DNA from: Lineus longissimus
Taxonomy: Eukaryota; Nemertea; Pilidiophora; Heteronemertea; Lineidae
Length of the DNA: 64,000 bases
Assembly: GCF_910592395.1 (NCBI RefSeq)
Contig: NC_088309.1
Coordinates: 26,660,599 to 26,724,598 of the forward strand
Reading direction: 5' to 3'
The notes under the pieces were generated by a model, which had not been told where the DNA came from, did no database searches, and saw only the letters and a program-made list of their open reading frames with translations. The position numbers and the translations under genes are program-made. Below, one piece after another: positions 51,001 to 62,421 of the stretch; within the stretch, counting starts at the first letter, position 1, and each line of letters begins with the position of its first letter.

Positions 51001-53460
51001 AAAAAAAATCAGACTCACTGAACTGGGCATCGCAAAAAGTAGAAGATAGTGTTAATGTAAGAATATCCTGATTGACAAAGTTTACAATCCCCCGTTATTG
51101 ATAGCAATTGCTTTAGGCATATACACCAAACCAGTGTCCAATATGTGCTGTCATCTTGTAGATATCAACCCTAAAAAAGAAGCTGCCCTTTTCCTTTTTG
51201 ATGCTACCAGAGATCTGATACAAGCATGTAAACGAATGAACGAATTGAAAGAACATTGCATATTACTTCATTAACCAGTGTCAGGCTATCTAGTTTGAAA
51301 TGAGACCCAAACACGCTAGAGTGCCCTCCCTCTAACTACGCTGATCCGAACTGATGGGCAAATATCGACTCCGGAAATTTACCATTTTTTCACAAAGCAG
51401 TTCTATTGTGGTGATGAAAAATCATTTATACCGAAGTACTTACCTCGTAAAAAGAGTTATCGCCAATGGTATTATTAATTGTCTAAAAAGTTCGGCGGCT
51501 CCCATATCGCGTGTGATGTTATGCTGGTCCATTATCTTCCATCTTTGCTGACAGATGATCATCTTTGATCAAAGAGAAGTAAGGATCCGGCGCCCTCAGT
51601 CACAAGATAGTAGTCACTTGTGTCACAAAATGACAGCTGGTATTACTATACGGCAAAGGGCAATTATTCTTATGCACTAGTTATGCATAAGCTATCAATG
51701 TAATGAAAGCAGTTTTCTCTTGGTGGTTTGGTGAGGCCGCAAAGGAAGTAGGAAAGTTTGTGTTGTGTTATCCTTGGGCACTACGCCTAGCATCCAGTAT
51801 CCTTCAATGACACCAAGCTCAAGTTTCCGAGTCAAGGCGGCGTTTATCGCACATTACAATATATCCTGTTTACGGCATTACCCTTGCCGCCCTGATCTCA
51901 ATTCAGAATAATCACAGATCAACCTCGATGTTCTCTACTTAGTTTTTTTTCATGACCAGATGTATAAAACACAATGTTTATACGACACCAGTAGAATCTC
52001 AGGCCAAAAGTCAATGCCAACCAAGACGTACTCTCAGCAAGCCTCACCACTTCTACAGCACTCTCCCGCTAACAAATGGTAAAATCCACTTTACTACCTG
52101 ACCAGCTGAACTCTTCCTCCCAGAGGACTAATCCCGCAGCAATTAAATGACTGTTTCAAAGAAGATGGCTGACTTTGATGAGCGATTCGCGGGATATTTT
52201 TAGACGGGATGTTCTGTGCTGGATGCACATCCTTCATTGTAATGGGTTGGCAATTAGATAGAGTGATTTGGATTTACAGGATGATAATTAGCCAATTTCT
52301 AATAAGAAAGATGAAAGTTTAAAGCATTCAAACAATTCTTGGTTTCTCTTTCACTTGTGGGTATTTATGGTTCCTAAAAAGGAAACGTTGTGTGAAGTAA
52401 CTTGGCTTGGTTCATTCGCCTTATATCCACATCAGAAACTTCCGCATCTGTTATTCTTCATCAAGCTTGTCGCCATCATATACAAGACACTTCAGTCTCT
52501 TCCTGACCACTCAAGAAAGGCGCATTAACTGTGCTCTTCTGAAGCTGTCTGTTTTGCTGTCCTTCGTCTTCATTTTAGGGCTGGTTCTGGACATCAATGT
52601 TGCCATGAGAAAGGGAATCTCTCAGGCATGTAGGTTTCTTTGTGCAAGATGATCTCAGTATCTTTGGGACTTTTGACTGTTCGTCTAGCTTTGGCGGATT
52701 GATTACCTTTTTTGTGGTATAAAACTGATTGGACCAAATTGGCGTGCATATGGAGATATTCACCAAGGTTAGTTAGACCATAAATGACCATTACAGGGCA
52801 ATCAGATGGCATGTAACTTCATTATGAATAATTGAGAAGGAACTGTGCACTTTCCACCGGTCATTGTCAGGGGATGAGTTATTTACGAGCATAAATCTAC
52901 CGCTTGGACGTATATGGTTTGTTCCGACCAATTATTTATTTGGATCATAGAGTATCTCTGATGGGCCATTATTTAATCAACTTGGCTTCTATAGATAACT
53001 AAACAGAGCGACAGATAAAAAATGACCTCCGTCCACCACCACCACCGGCATTAGTATTCAGACAGAAGGATGACTAGACGCAAACAAAACACTGATCACC
53101 AGTGACCGACTTTATTGGTTTTCTGCCGGCGAAACTTCTTCATTTGGTCGCTGAATTGAATAATTAGTAATAATAGTCCATAACATATTTCAATCGGTTT
53201 CAAAATGAGGAGTCAGATTAGTAGGCAAGGAATAGTCGAATGCATCTCATAAACTATCGTGCATTTGACCAGAATGTGTTTATCAGACCAAGTTTCCATC
53301 GAGCAAACCCAGTCATGCCAGTGGGAGTTTGATATCTCTCCATATCAAATTATTCTGTTGTTCTACGTTGCTCTTCATGTAATATTCATTATCATGTACT
53401 TCCATTAAACAAACATATGCCATCATCAGGAAAGAGCCACAGTTATCTCAGTTCGCTTCT
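48064..53460. other. Non-coding stretch with one weak ORF
   Basis: No gene is recognised with confidence. A plus ATG frame at 48700-48903 (67 codons) has a hydrophobic, alanine- and leucine-rich middle (IAALLCFSLAGKLLGFAIIS) and a polar end. It could be a membrane-segment exon but has no other support. Frames at 49032-49373 and 50720-50998 also lack motifs. A T/C-rich acceptor-like tract ending TTCATTTTAG at about 52579 precedes a short frame (LVLDINVAMRKGISQACRFL) that ends about 70 bases on. Confidence 0.35.
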
Positions 53461-53506
53461 GCTTCTGCTTCTCATGGTTGACAACCATGTGTTCGAAAGC
53501 AGAAGC
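53461..53506. repeat. Nested hairpin
   Basis: A perfect 8-bp inverted repeat, CATGGTTG then A then CAACCATG (53473-53489), lies between GCTTCTGC (53461-53468) and its exact complement GCAGAAGC (53499-53506). The left outer arm is part of a short GCTTCT/TGCTTC run. Together they could fold into a two-stem hairpin in DNA or RNA. No function is evident. Confidence 0.7.
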
Positions 53507-54434
53507 TTACAGGCTGCTGTTCACTAGATCCATTTATGACCATCGTTGTCGTTGTAACTATGTAACTTGTTACCTTAATTTAATGTGAATGGGTGTTGTA
53601 AGTAGACTGGTACAAGTAGAAAAAGGTGAAAGTATTCCATTCAAGGACGAGCAACTGTGATCAAGGCAACAATCTACCAAACTTACTGTCACTCGGCTCA
53701 CTTTTCCTACTTTCGTTATCGTTCTTGACCCTATGTCATATCCAGCCCCTGATCCACGATACCTTACATTAAGTGAAAACGTCTAACATCTTGTAGCGAT
53801 CTGTTTTATCATGCACTGTCATTAGAGTTCCTGAGCCAATGAGAATTTCTTTATTCAAGTTTGCCGTATGCATATGGCCACCTTCCTTGTTTTTTTGGTG
53901 TCTATGTTCTACCCAACTTATTATATTCTTGACCAAAACACAGAAAAATCAAACATGAAAATACCGGAGAACCGCAGCATAAGCTATATCTGTGTGCATT
54001 TGTCAGCGCAACTGATATTGCAGATCGTGTTATAAAAACGTATATTTGATCATGTTGATAGTTGAACAAATGGTTGGTCATTCCTCATCGGTGACAAGCT
54101 GATGGCAACACAATGGTATTGCCGTACGGCCGGTGGATCCCAAGGGTCCGGAAGTAATCGAATGAGCCAACTGGTAATCTGATTATACCGACCAGCTTCT
54201 TTCTCCAGCCAAATAATCTCATCTTTCATCTCAAATACTATGACGGTTTTTTACATTTAATACCGTACTGTGAGCTCGTATTGTATAACACATGACAGTC
54301 TTGCCTTAAGAGTACGCTGACCAGGCAGTCGAGGGGTAAAGTGATCCGTCTAACATTAGGTATACTTTAACTGGAGGGCAGATACTGGCGGAGTAACGTT
54401 TTTGATTGTTTCTTTTTCTGCGTATTTCCTGCGA
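53507..54434. other. Non-coding stretch
   Basis: AT-rich DNA in which I see no gene, RNA or repeat. Confidence 0.5.
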
Positions 54435-54647
54435 ATGTCGGAAAATGAACCAGCCGCATCATACGCCCTGTACCAACCAACGGAGGGGACGCCCAGGCCA
54501 CCGGCTGATATCCTTCCTCATGTTCCTGTCTTATGCCAAGTCACTGCAAGGATAAGAGAACGACTGCTGACACCTAGCCATATAGAGGACCTAGCCAACG
54601 AAAGGGGCCAGCTGGAGAGAGCTTGTGCGGTCGTGGCCACCTTATAA
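54435..54647 (+). CDS. Possible small soluble-protein ORF or terminal exon (70 codons)
   Basis: From ATG at 54435 to TAA at 54645-54647 the frame encodes 70 residues. The local base composition is clearly richer in G+C than the flanks, and the product looks like a real soluble protein. It has a proline-rich start (YQPTEGTPRPPADILPHVPV) and then a charged amphipathic stretch (RIRERLLTPSHIEDLANERG, QLERACAVVATL) that could be helical. The frame is also open 11 codons upstream through T-rich sequence that resembles a polypyrimidine tract but lacks an AG directly before the ATG. It may be a single-exon micro-gene, a first exon or a terminal exon. No domain or family is recognised. Confidence 0.35.
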   Translation: MSENEPAASYALYQPTEGTPRPPADILPHVPVLCQVTARIRERLLTPSHIEDLANERGQLERACAVVATL

Positions 54648-57507
54648 GCTGTCGACAGATGACAGGGAATGCGATGACTTGAATCTCGACTTAAAAGTTT
54701 GGGCAGGAATGTTCGTATTTATGTATGTGTGAAAGTATAGAGGATTGATATCGGAGCCTTAATTATACTTAAATATTAAATATACAGTGAACGCAAAGTG
54801 CTTCAAAACCAATAAAAAGCAACTTCTTAACGTGACGTCATTCTGGCCAAAGATCAAGCTCAGCCGTCTTCACTCCGTAGCCAGAAGCCAGTCCTATATT
54901 TGATACATGCAGATTCGAGCACACAACGTTGTCCTCACAGGGTCCATCACATTCTATTACAGTTAACCACATCAAATCAACAAAGACGCTTTACATGACG
55001 TGATTTTCTCTCACTCTACTATACAACAGTCTCCAAATGATTGTGTTAACTTGACCGATTTGGACAACATTTATTGCGTTTGATTGCTCCAGTCTAGAAT
55101 AAGCCACTTTCTCCCACAATCATAACTAATGACCAACAAATTGGTTTTCCAATGCTTGTCATAGCAGTATAGCAGATGCATTGATGTGAAAATATGAAGT
55201 TTGAATATGTTTTCTAACCGTAGCTAGCTTCCAAGTCGGAAAAGCTGTGCTAAACGATTATATGTTGTATGACAGGGCGTGCTTGTTGCACTCGTTGGCG
55301 TACCATATAGACCTATTACGAGAAGGGCCCAGTCAAAATCTAGCTACATGGACGTGCCCGAACACAATCCATGAAGGTTAGAATTTATATAAAAGTTACC
55401 ATAAATGTGACGGTGATTTTTTAGGATGAACCGCGCAGAAAGATCCCGCGGGAGTGAACTCTGAAACTCTCTCGCCAACCCACCAAACGCCTGGAATTAC
55501 GTCTCTTCAGAGTACCTTCTAGAATGTCGTTTGTGACTTGCCACTTAGCTTAATGAAACAATTCATTTCATTTTCAAACTTGCATTAATTAGAACAAAGC
55601 TGTTGGCTGTGGAATGTAGTTGGTATTCTACGTCTATTGTTCAAAGCACTAGAACAAAGAATCACGACGCTTATAGTTTAACATGAAGTATAGTTAAGCA
55701 TTTTATTAATTCTCTTCTTCCTGGACGTTTTTAAGTGTAAGATGCAAATAGATCATGACGAAACCATATTAATAGTCATTCAGCAAATTAAATGTGTCGG
55801 AAATATGGGGGAAACGATAAGCTGGTCCTTAAACACTTCAGTCGACTGTTCTTGAACGAAAGTGAATGCCAGCACCCGTGGTATATCGTGATAGTTAGCT
55901 TTAAGAACTTCTTATGATTAATATCGCTCATTTTGCCTGCAAGATGCGCAGGTGCAAGATTACCTAGGAGGTGATCAGTTAAGACACTGAACCAGCAGCA
56001 ATAAGCACAAATTACCCTATGCGTATTCATGAGGTTGCACCTCTGCATCATGGAGTAGACGGGGCACATTATGGCAACTATTAGCGGACGGTGCACATCA
56101 TGTTCGATTGATGGTGTTATAGATGCTAACTCGAATCCTCAACTCAATCAGCCGCACATCACCGATTCAAAATCATACTGGCTTCTGTAAAATTGCCACC
56201 TACATCACGGCACGTGGACTGACATATCAAAGTCTTTCTTCAATACTGTGTTTTGTTCATACAAGCCTTGGTTCTATGAACCGCTTTAACCAAACCCCTG
56301 GTGGTTTGTTCCCTCTCTCCCTCATCAAAACCAACGTTAGTCTAGATATCTAACGGGCGACAAATGGGCAAGATTGCGATAATGAATGGAATTTCTCAGC
56401 AAAAACGTGGTTCCGAAATACCTAATCTGTCCCAGAAGTCCAAATAGTCTGATATACAACATCATCAAATACTAATTTTATGGCTTTTAAAATTGAGAAT
56501 AAGAATCTTGAAATCCCGAGTGAATGAAAAGACATTAATTTCCCCTCGACGTGGCGTAAGTAAAATGTAATCTCTCCTTAACACTGTATAATGCAGTTTG
56601 ATATCTCAGGAAATACAATGTGTCTGGAGTAGAAGAGATATTTCACCATTAGAGTATCATCAGAGCAACTGTAGGCAAACGACATTAGTTATAGTGAAGT
56701 AATCCAGACAAGAGAAAAGATGGTTTTGTACCTTTTCAAGAAGTGGCAATTGCATTTCAAGCTGAGCAAGTGTTACAGTGTCCAGAAACACTGTATACTT
56801 ATCTATTTGGACTTAATAGTGCTAGGCCTTTTAACATACATTTTGGGATCAGGCAGGTGGTTTGATAATTAATTGCAATGGCCAAGCTGATATCTATCAA
56901 TGTTAGTCAATAATTATTCTGGTAATAACAACAGGCGTTTATCATGAGTGTATGTTCAATGCTTTTAACTTAATGCGTTGGCACTTGCTGATTGGTCAGT
57001 TCATATGGTCGGATGACACGTTTGACTCCCGATATGTAACATTATGGACCGAAACTAGGAATTGCGACGTTTTCCCTTCGACCAATCTATGCAATGGTCG
57101 CATGCCATGGGACGTGGCCGATTTCTAAAGGTAACTGAATTCCTGCGAATTCCCCAGCAGCATTTCTGAGTGGTCATGTGTGTGTCCACCCCGCGTATGA
57201 CTCCTTGGCAAAGGAAGGTCATCTCCCGTCTCCTCTTTTTTCTTCTCCTAGGCCTAATTCGGAACTCTTCACTCTATTCATCTTATCCTATAGTTGTAAA
57301 TTACCTAATGAAAAGTATGAAATCGATATTAAGTTGTTGAGTTGGTTCTTTCGGATCTCTCTGTTGACGACCGGTAGGCACTATTCTTATAAACTGCCAG
57401 GTCAAGATTTACAGCCTCTGGAGTGGCAAACCTAACGTTAAACTTGGTATCGGCTGATGGTTTTATCGCACTTTATTGGAACCAACATCCCGTATCCAGC
57501 GTGCGGC
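54648..57507. other. Non-coding stretch
   Basis: No recognised gene. A perfect 8-bp hairpin is present: TACAGTGT at 56774-56781 and ACACTGTA at 56788-56795. A strong pyrimidine tract ending CTTCTCCTAG at 57252 looks like a splice acceptor. The plus frame after it stays open to about 57435, with a possible donor GTAGGC near 57373, but the encoded sequence has no recognisable motif. Confidence 0.4.
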
Positions 57508-58632
57508 GTTACATGGTAGCAGAGCGCACCTCATTACATGGTAGCAGAGCGCACGTCGTTACATGGTAGCAGAACATGCGGCGTTACATGGTAGCAGAGC
57601 GCACGTCGTTACATGGTAGCAGAGCGCACGTCGTTACATGGTAGCAGAGCGCACCTCATTACATGGTAGCAGAATATGCGGCGTTACATGGTAGCAGAGC
57701 GCACGTCGTTACATGGTAGCAGAGCGCACGTCGTTACATGGTAGCAGAATGCACGTCGTTACATGGTAGCAGAACATGCGGCGTTACATGGTAGCAGAGC
57801 GCACGTCGTTACATGGTAGCAGAGCGCACGTCGTTACATGGTAGCAGAGCGCACCTCATTACATGGTAGCAGAATATGCGGCGTTACATGGTAGCAGAGC
57901 GCACGTCGTTACATGGTAGCAGAGCGCACGTCGTTACATGGTAGCAGAGTGCACGTCGTTACATGGTAGCAGAGCGCACGTCGTTACATGGAAGCAGAGT
58001 GCACGTCGTTACATGGTAGCAGAACATGCGGCGTTACATGGTAGCAGAGCGTACGTCGTTACATGATAGCAGAGCGCACATCGTTACATGGTAGCAGAGC
58101 GCACCTCATTACATGGTAGCAGAACATGCGGCGTTACATGGTAGCAGAGTGCACGTCGTTACATGGTAGCAGAACATGCGGCGTTACATGGTAGCAGAGT
58201 GCACGTCGTTACATGGTAGCAGAACATGCGGCGTTACATGGTAGCAGAGTGCACCTCATTACATGGTAGCAGAACATGCGGCGTTACATGGTAGCAGAGC
58301 GCACCTCATTACATGGTAGCAGAACATGCGGCGTTACATGGTAGCAGAGCGCACCTCATTACATGGTAGCAGAACATGCGGCCTTACATGGTAGCAGAGC
58401 GCACCTCATTACATGGTAGCAGAACATGCGGCGTTACATGGTAGCAGAGTGCACGTCGTTACATGGTAGCAGAGCGCACGTCGTTACATGGTAGCAGAGC
58501 GCAGGTCGTTACATGGTAGCAGAGTGCACGTCGTTACATGGTCGCAGAACATGCGGCGTTACATGGTAGCAGAGCGCACGTCGTTACATGGTAGCAGAGC
58601 GCACGTCGTTACATGGTAGCAGAGCGCGCGGC
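57508..58632 (+). repeat. 25-bp minisatellite, 45 units, with higher-order structure
   Basis: Every unit is exactly 25 bp: GTTACATGGTAGCAG, then A, then a variable nine-base end. Units start at 57508 and every 25 bp after, and the spacing holds to the last unit at 58608, so no indels occurred between units. The variable ends fall into a few classes: GCGCACGTC (G), GCGCACCTC (C), GTGCACGTC (T), ACATGCGGC or ATATGCGGC (M). A C unit is followed by a unit starting with A, and that unit is an M, in nearly all cases. A partial unit end (GCGTGCGGC) precedes the array, and GTTATGCAAG breaks it off. Units carry frequent stops in some frames, and no long protein is read across it. Confidence 0.98.
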
Positions 58633-61600
58633 GTTATGCAAGTTTGAAGTAAAAACCTTTCAACCTCATATGTTTCAGCTTCTCTGTTTATCCATGGCTA
58701 TTCTGGAAGCTCATATCAGGTTTCTTACTTCCTCGGTCAATTGATATAGCCAAAATGACCTCAGCACATCATGGACATACCATGTATGATATGCATCTGC
58801 CCGCTTTTCCAACGAGCATGACTTCGCTAGTATAACTTGGTATTGACGTAATAAAAAACTACCTTCTCCGTAGGTTGCGTGAATACTGTGTAACAGTTGA
58901 CTAAGATCTGCTTATCTGTCATGGATCCATTGAGAGAGTGTGCTCCGAATGACAACTGCGTAAGTTCATCGTTATATTGATCTTGATAATATCCCCGTAC
59001 CAGTCAATGGTTCTGTTTATCGTTAAATTATTCCTTTGGATTTACGGACGTTCTGCTATGTGCTGAGTTGGGTTTCTTCTCACTGTGAGGACGTATTTTC
59101 TTGGGTCCCGGTGAGCTTCAGCTGGAGATCTAGTAGGCCTTGATGCATTCGTTGATTCTTTAAACACACTGGTTGAAGAAGCACCGTTCTGGCGAGGTAA
59201 TGACGTCCGTTGCTCAGCGCGCAATTCAATATTTCCCATTTAGGGTTTGGCTATGAGCTAGATTACACTCAACTGGTCAAGAGGTTTCTGTGACACGAGA
59301 GTGTAGAATATTGGAATTGTTGTCCTTAATTAGGTGATTTTTCGACTGAAGTGTATTTTCTCGGCTGGGAAAAAGCTATTCTAGAAATGCATTTGGTACA
59401 ATTGGATTGGTGTGCTGAATCGGAGTCGTGCAGATTTTAGACTTGGATCTTCAAACCAAATGGTTTAGAGTTGTCCTTATGAGAGGGCTTGGAAAAAGAG
59501 ACCTGCGCTACTGAATTGTGGTGACTATAGAAAGCCATCTGTTCATACCCACATCTTCGGCAGGTACCCCCTCCTCGGATGAAGGTGTTTGAAGGTGTTT
59601 GTATCGTTCCTGTCATGAGGTCATCTAATGTTTTGTCAATTATTAACTCATGGCTGTGCCTGATTCAAATGGTGGACTTTCAAACCAAGGACCTAGGTTA
59701 GAGGTCGGTCCTCGGTTTGATGGAGATGAATCCGAATCTGTCCTGTTTACACCATCAACACTCGCACGCACCACCACACACACCGCCTATTAGTACCATG
59801 TATCCACCAGGGAGATTCAGATCAGTGACTTATCACGGGTCCTTATATGTAAACGGATCGAAATGTAGCAAAAATGCACCCCTTTCTACAGAGTTTTATC
59901 CGTTTATGTTTAAGGATCCATGATAAGTTGCTGTTCTCAACCTACCTAATCACCAGCGCAGCGAAGTTCAGAACTGGTTCAGAACAAAGCAGAAAGAAAC
60001 GAATTACGTATTCCTTGCGTTTCATTCGTCATGCACACGATGATCAAGAAGTACTGAAATTATTTTTCCAATAAATGAAAAGTGGCACTGGCGCTTCTGA
60101 GAATTCGCTTGGGAACATTGCAATTTCCCCTGGGCCTCTTCCATTTAACAGTGGTCTTTTGCACATGGGTAGACTCCAGTATTATGGCAGAAATTCTAAC
60201 ACGCATGATTGAAAAATCGACAGACGAACAAAAGATATTTCTTTTGTTTATACAGGTAGCAGGTTATGATAAATGAATTGTGTCGTTTCAGCTTTTGTTA
60301 AGGTCTCCGCAGTTAGTTTGACAGAGTACAATTTTCAAGTTATTCAACTTATGTATCAATTATTTACGGAATTCAAGCAGATATCTTTAATAGCACTTCA
60401 TTGGGTCTGATTCAAATGTCACAATGCTAGCCAAAATGAACAAATAGTTGAATGAAAGATTTAGTTGTAACAGTCTGAATTTGAAGAGCAGTCATAACCA
60501 GTGTAATTTCAGTGCACTGTAACGTGGTTGGTGATTCCGGTCCTGTATATCGCCCATCACCAATTTTAGCTCTGGTACTTAGGTTAGTGCTCTTGTCCTC
60601 GTAAGTTATCTGTAAAACAAGACTTCAGTAAAAAAATTCCATCGCACGATGCATTCACAATCTTTAAGAAAATGCAATGTACAGCGCCGATAACGATTAT
60701 TATAGCGCAGTATTCTTTGCCTTCGCAAAGCTAATTTCCCCTCTCATTCAATAATTCACGACGGGTACCATTTTACACGAGAACATTTTATTTTACACCT
60801 CAGTCGTTTTGCCATAGTTATCCTTTCAGATAATAGACGATGGAGAGGGTTTTTTCCTGCTGATATGTAAATTGTTTCAGATCAGTCGATAGACATGTTT
60901 TATGCAATGGACACTACATGTATGTCCCAGTGCACGGGGAATTCTAGTTTTGAACCAAATCTACTTAAGCTCGGTGGTATGTATTTCATGTTCATTGACA
61001 TAAAATTATGGCTTTATTGATAAAAATGTCAATTTACATGAGCATTTTGCATTCTGTTATGCTTTAAAAAAATGCTGTTGTCCGATTCATTTCAAGGTTA
61101 TGGGTACGTTTGGCCAAAGCTGCACAAAATCGCATTAAGATTACCGGTAAAGTTGGGATGATACTAAACAAGATAAACATGTGGCAACGTGTAGAGCACA
61201 CATTTGCCGTTATCCTAATTGAATCTTGGAGATTGAGATTTTGATTATAAAATCTATCTAGTACGGACATACTGGTGAAACTTGTAGTACAAGACTGAGC
61301 AAATTAATGAAACTCCTCCAGGATAATTAAATGATTTTGTATGCAATTGTAGGCTAGACTATGGAAATGGAATGCATTAGTTTGCAAGATAACGATAAAC
61401 TTCAATAATGCACTTGTGGCTATGGAGTAGAATCGTGACAACTTCCCCTTGCTTTATTGAGAACTCTCCCAGCATAATCAACTCTCTGTTAATTAATTTC
61501 AAGTACATGAACTTGTAATGGATTTATTTAACGAAGATAATAACACTCTTACTCTATGAGTGGTACTGAGTGGTTTTGTGGATGCAATCAAAGCAATTAT

Positions 61601-62159
61601 TTGTTAGCTCAGACCTGAATATAATCCACTTCGCCTAGTCCTGATTTCAAAGCTAGCTTCAGTCATCTTTTTGGATACTCGAAGGAGAACCCAGTACTCT
61701 AAATGTTGGTGATAATGATACTTCAATATGACAGGGTTTAGGTCTGTGCAGATGTGTGATTAACGCTTCAAGTAATATTCATGTATGTCGAATATAAAAA
61801 CAGTGATAAAGCTGCTGCCAGGCTGATGCAATTTTCAGCCCAGCTGCAATGACCATGATGACATTTATCCACATAGTAGAAGATCCTCCTAATGAATATC
61901 AATAGGATAATTTGTGCTTGTTGCTCAGTTTCTGAATTGTTGAGCATCAGTTTGATTTGATTGATTCTTAAAGGTTGATTTTCATAAGAAAAAAAACATG
62001 GCTGAACGAATCATTTCCTAGTTAAAAAAGAAAGTTTCATCAAATATTTACATTGAAAATTGGCGGTTTATTATTGCTCATCCCTTCCGTGATTCCCAAA
62101 GTGCGAGTTTGTAATGATAGTTCCTGAAATTGACAGGTGCGGCGTTAATTTCACCTAAG
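58633..62159. other. Non-coding stretch
   Basis: No gene recognised. GAAGGTGTTT is repeated back to back near 59580-59599. A short CA-rich bit (CACCACCACACACACC) lies near 59769. Open frames at 59717-60276 are short, overlap in different frames and have no motifs. Confidence 0.5.
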
Positions 62160-62421
62160 GAAACTTGCCAGCGGTCCAATTCACGGATGTCATCAGCGAT
62201 TGCAAAATACCTTGGCTGCCCTAATTGATCGCCGAGTGGACAGCTTTGTCTTCAGAATACGTCGCTGTTTGTACCAACCTGACATCGGCGTTTAGTTGCT
62301 GCTTTACTGTTGGTCTCAATGACGCCATCCTGGAAGGCTTTACATGCTTTACCAGTTTCACCAACGTGGGTATTATGTCAAAGCTTACCCTGGCATCACC
62401 GCTTTGATTATGATATTGCAT
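62160..62421. other. Exon-like region, open on both strands
   Basis: The region is less AT-rich than its surroundings. On the plus strand 62225-62407 is open, preceded in the same frame by CTTCAG near 62255, and many codons have the purine-N-pyrimidine form typical of coding frames. On the minus strand one frame is open over 62221-62421 (for example KPSRMASLRPTVKQQLNADV). A second minus frame, about 57 codons further along, reads ADDIRELDRWQVSLGEINAA before a stop. These cannot all be real. The composition suggests an exon or a decayed transposase-like gene, but strand and product are unresolved. Confidence 0.25.

Noticed and set aside
57508-58632. CRISPR-like array
   Set aside because: The units are contiguous 25-bp tandem copies with no unique spacers, and the surrounding DNA is eukaryotic in character.
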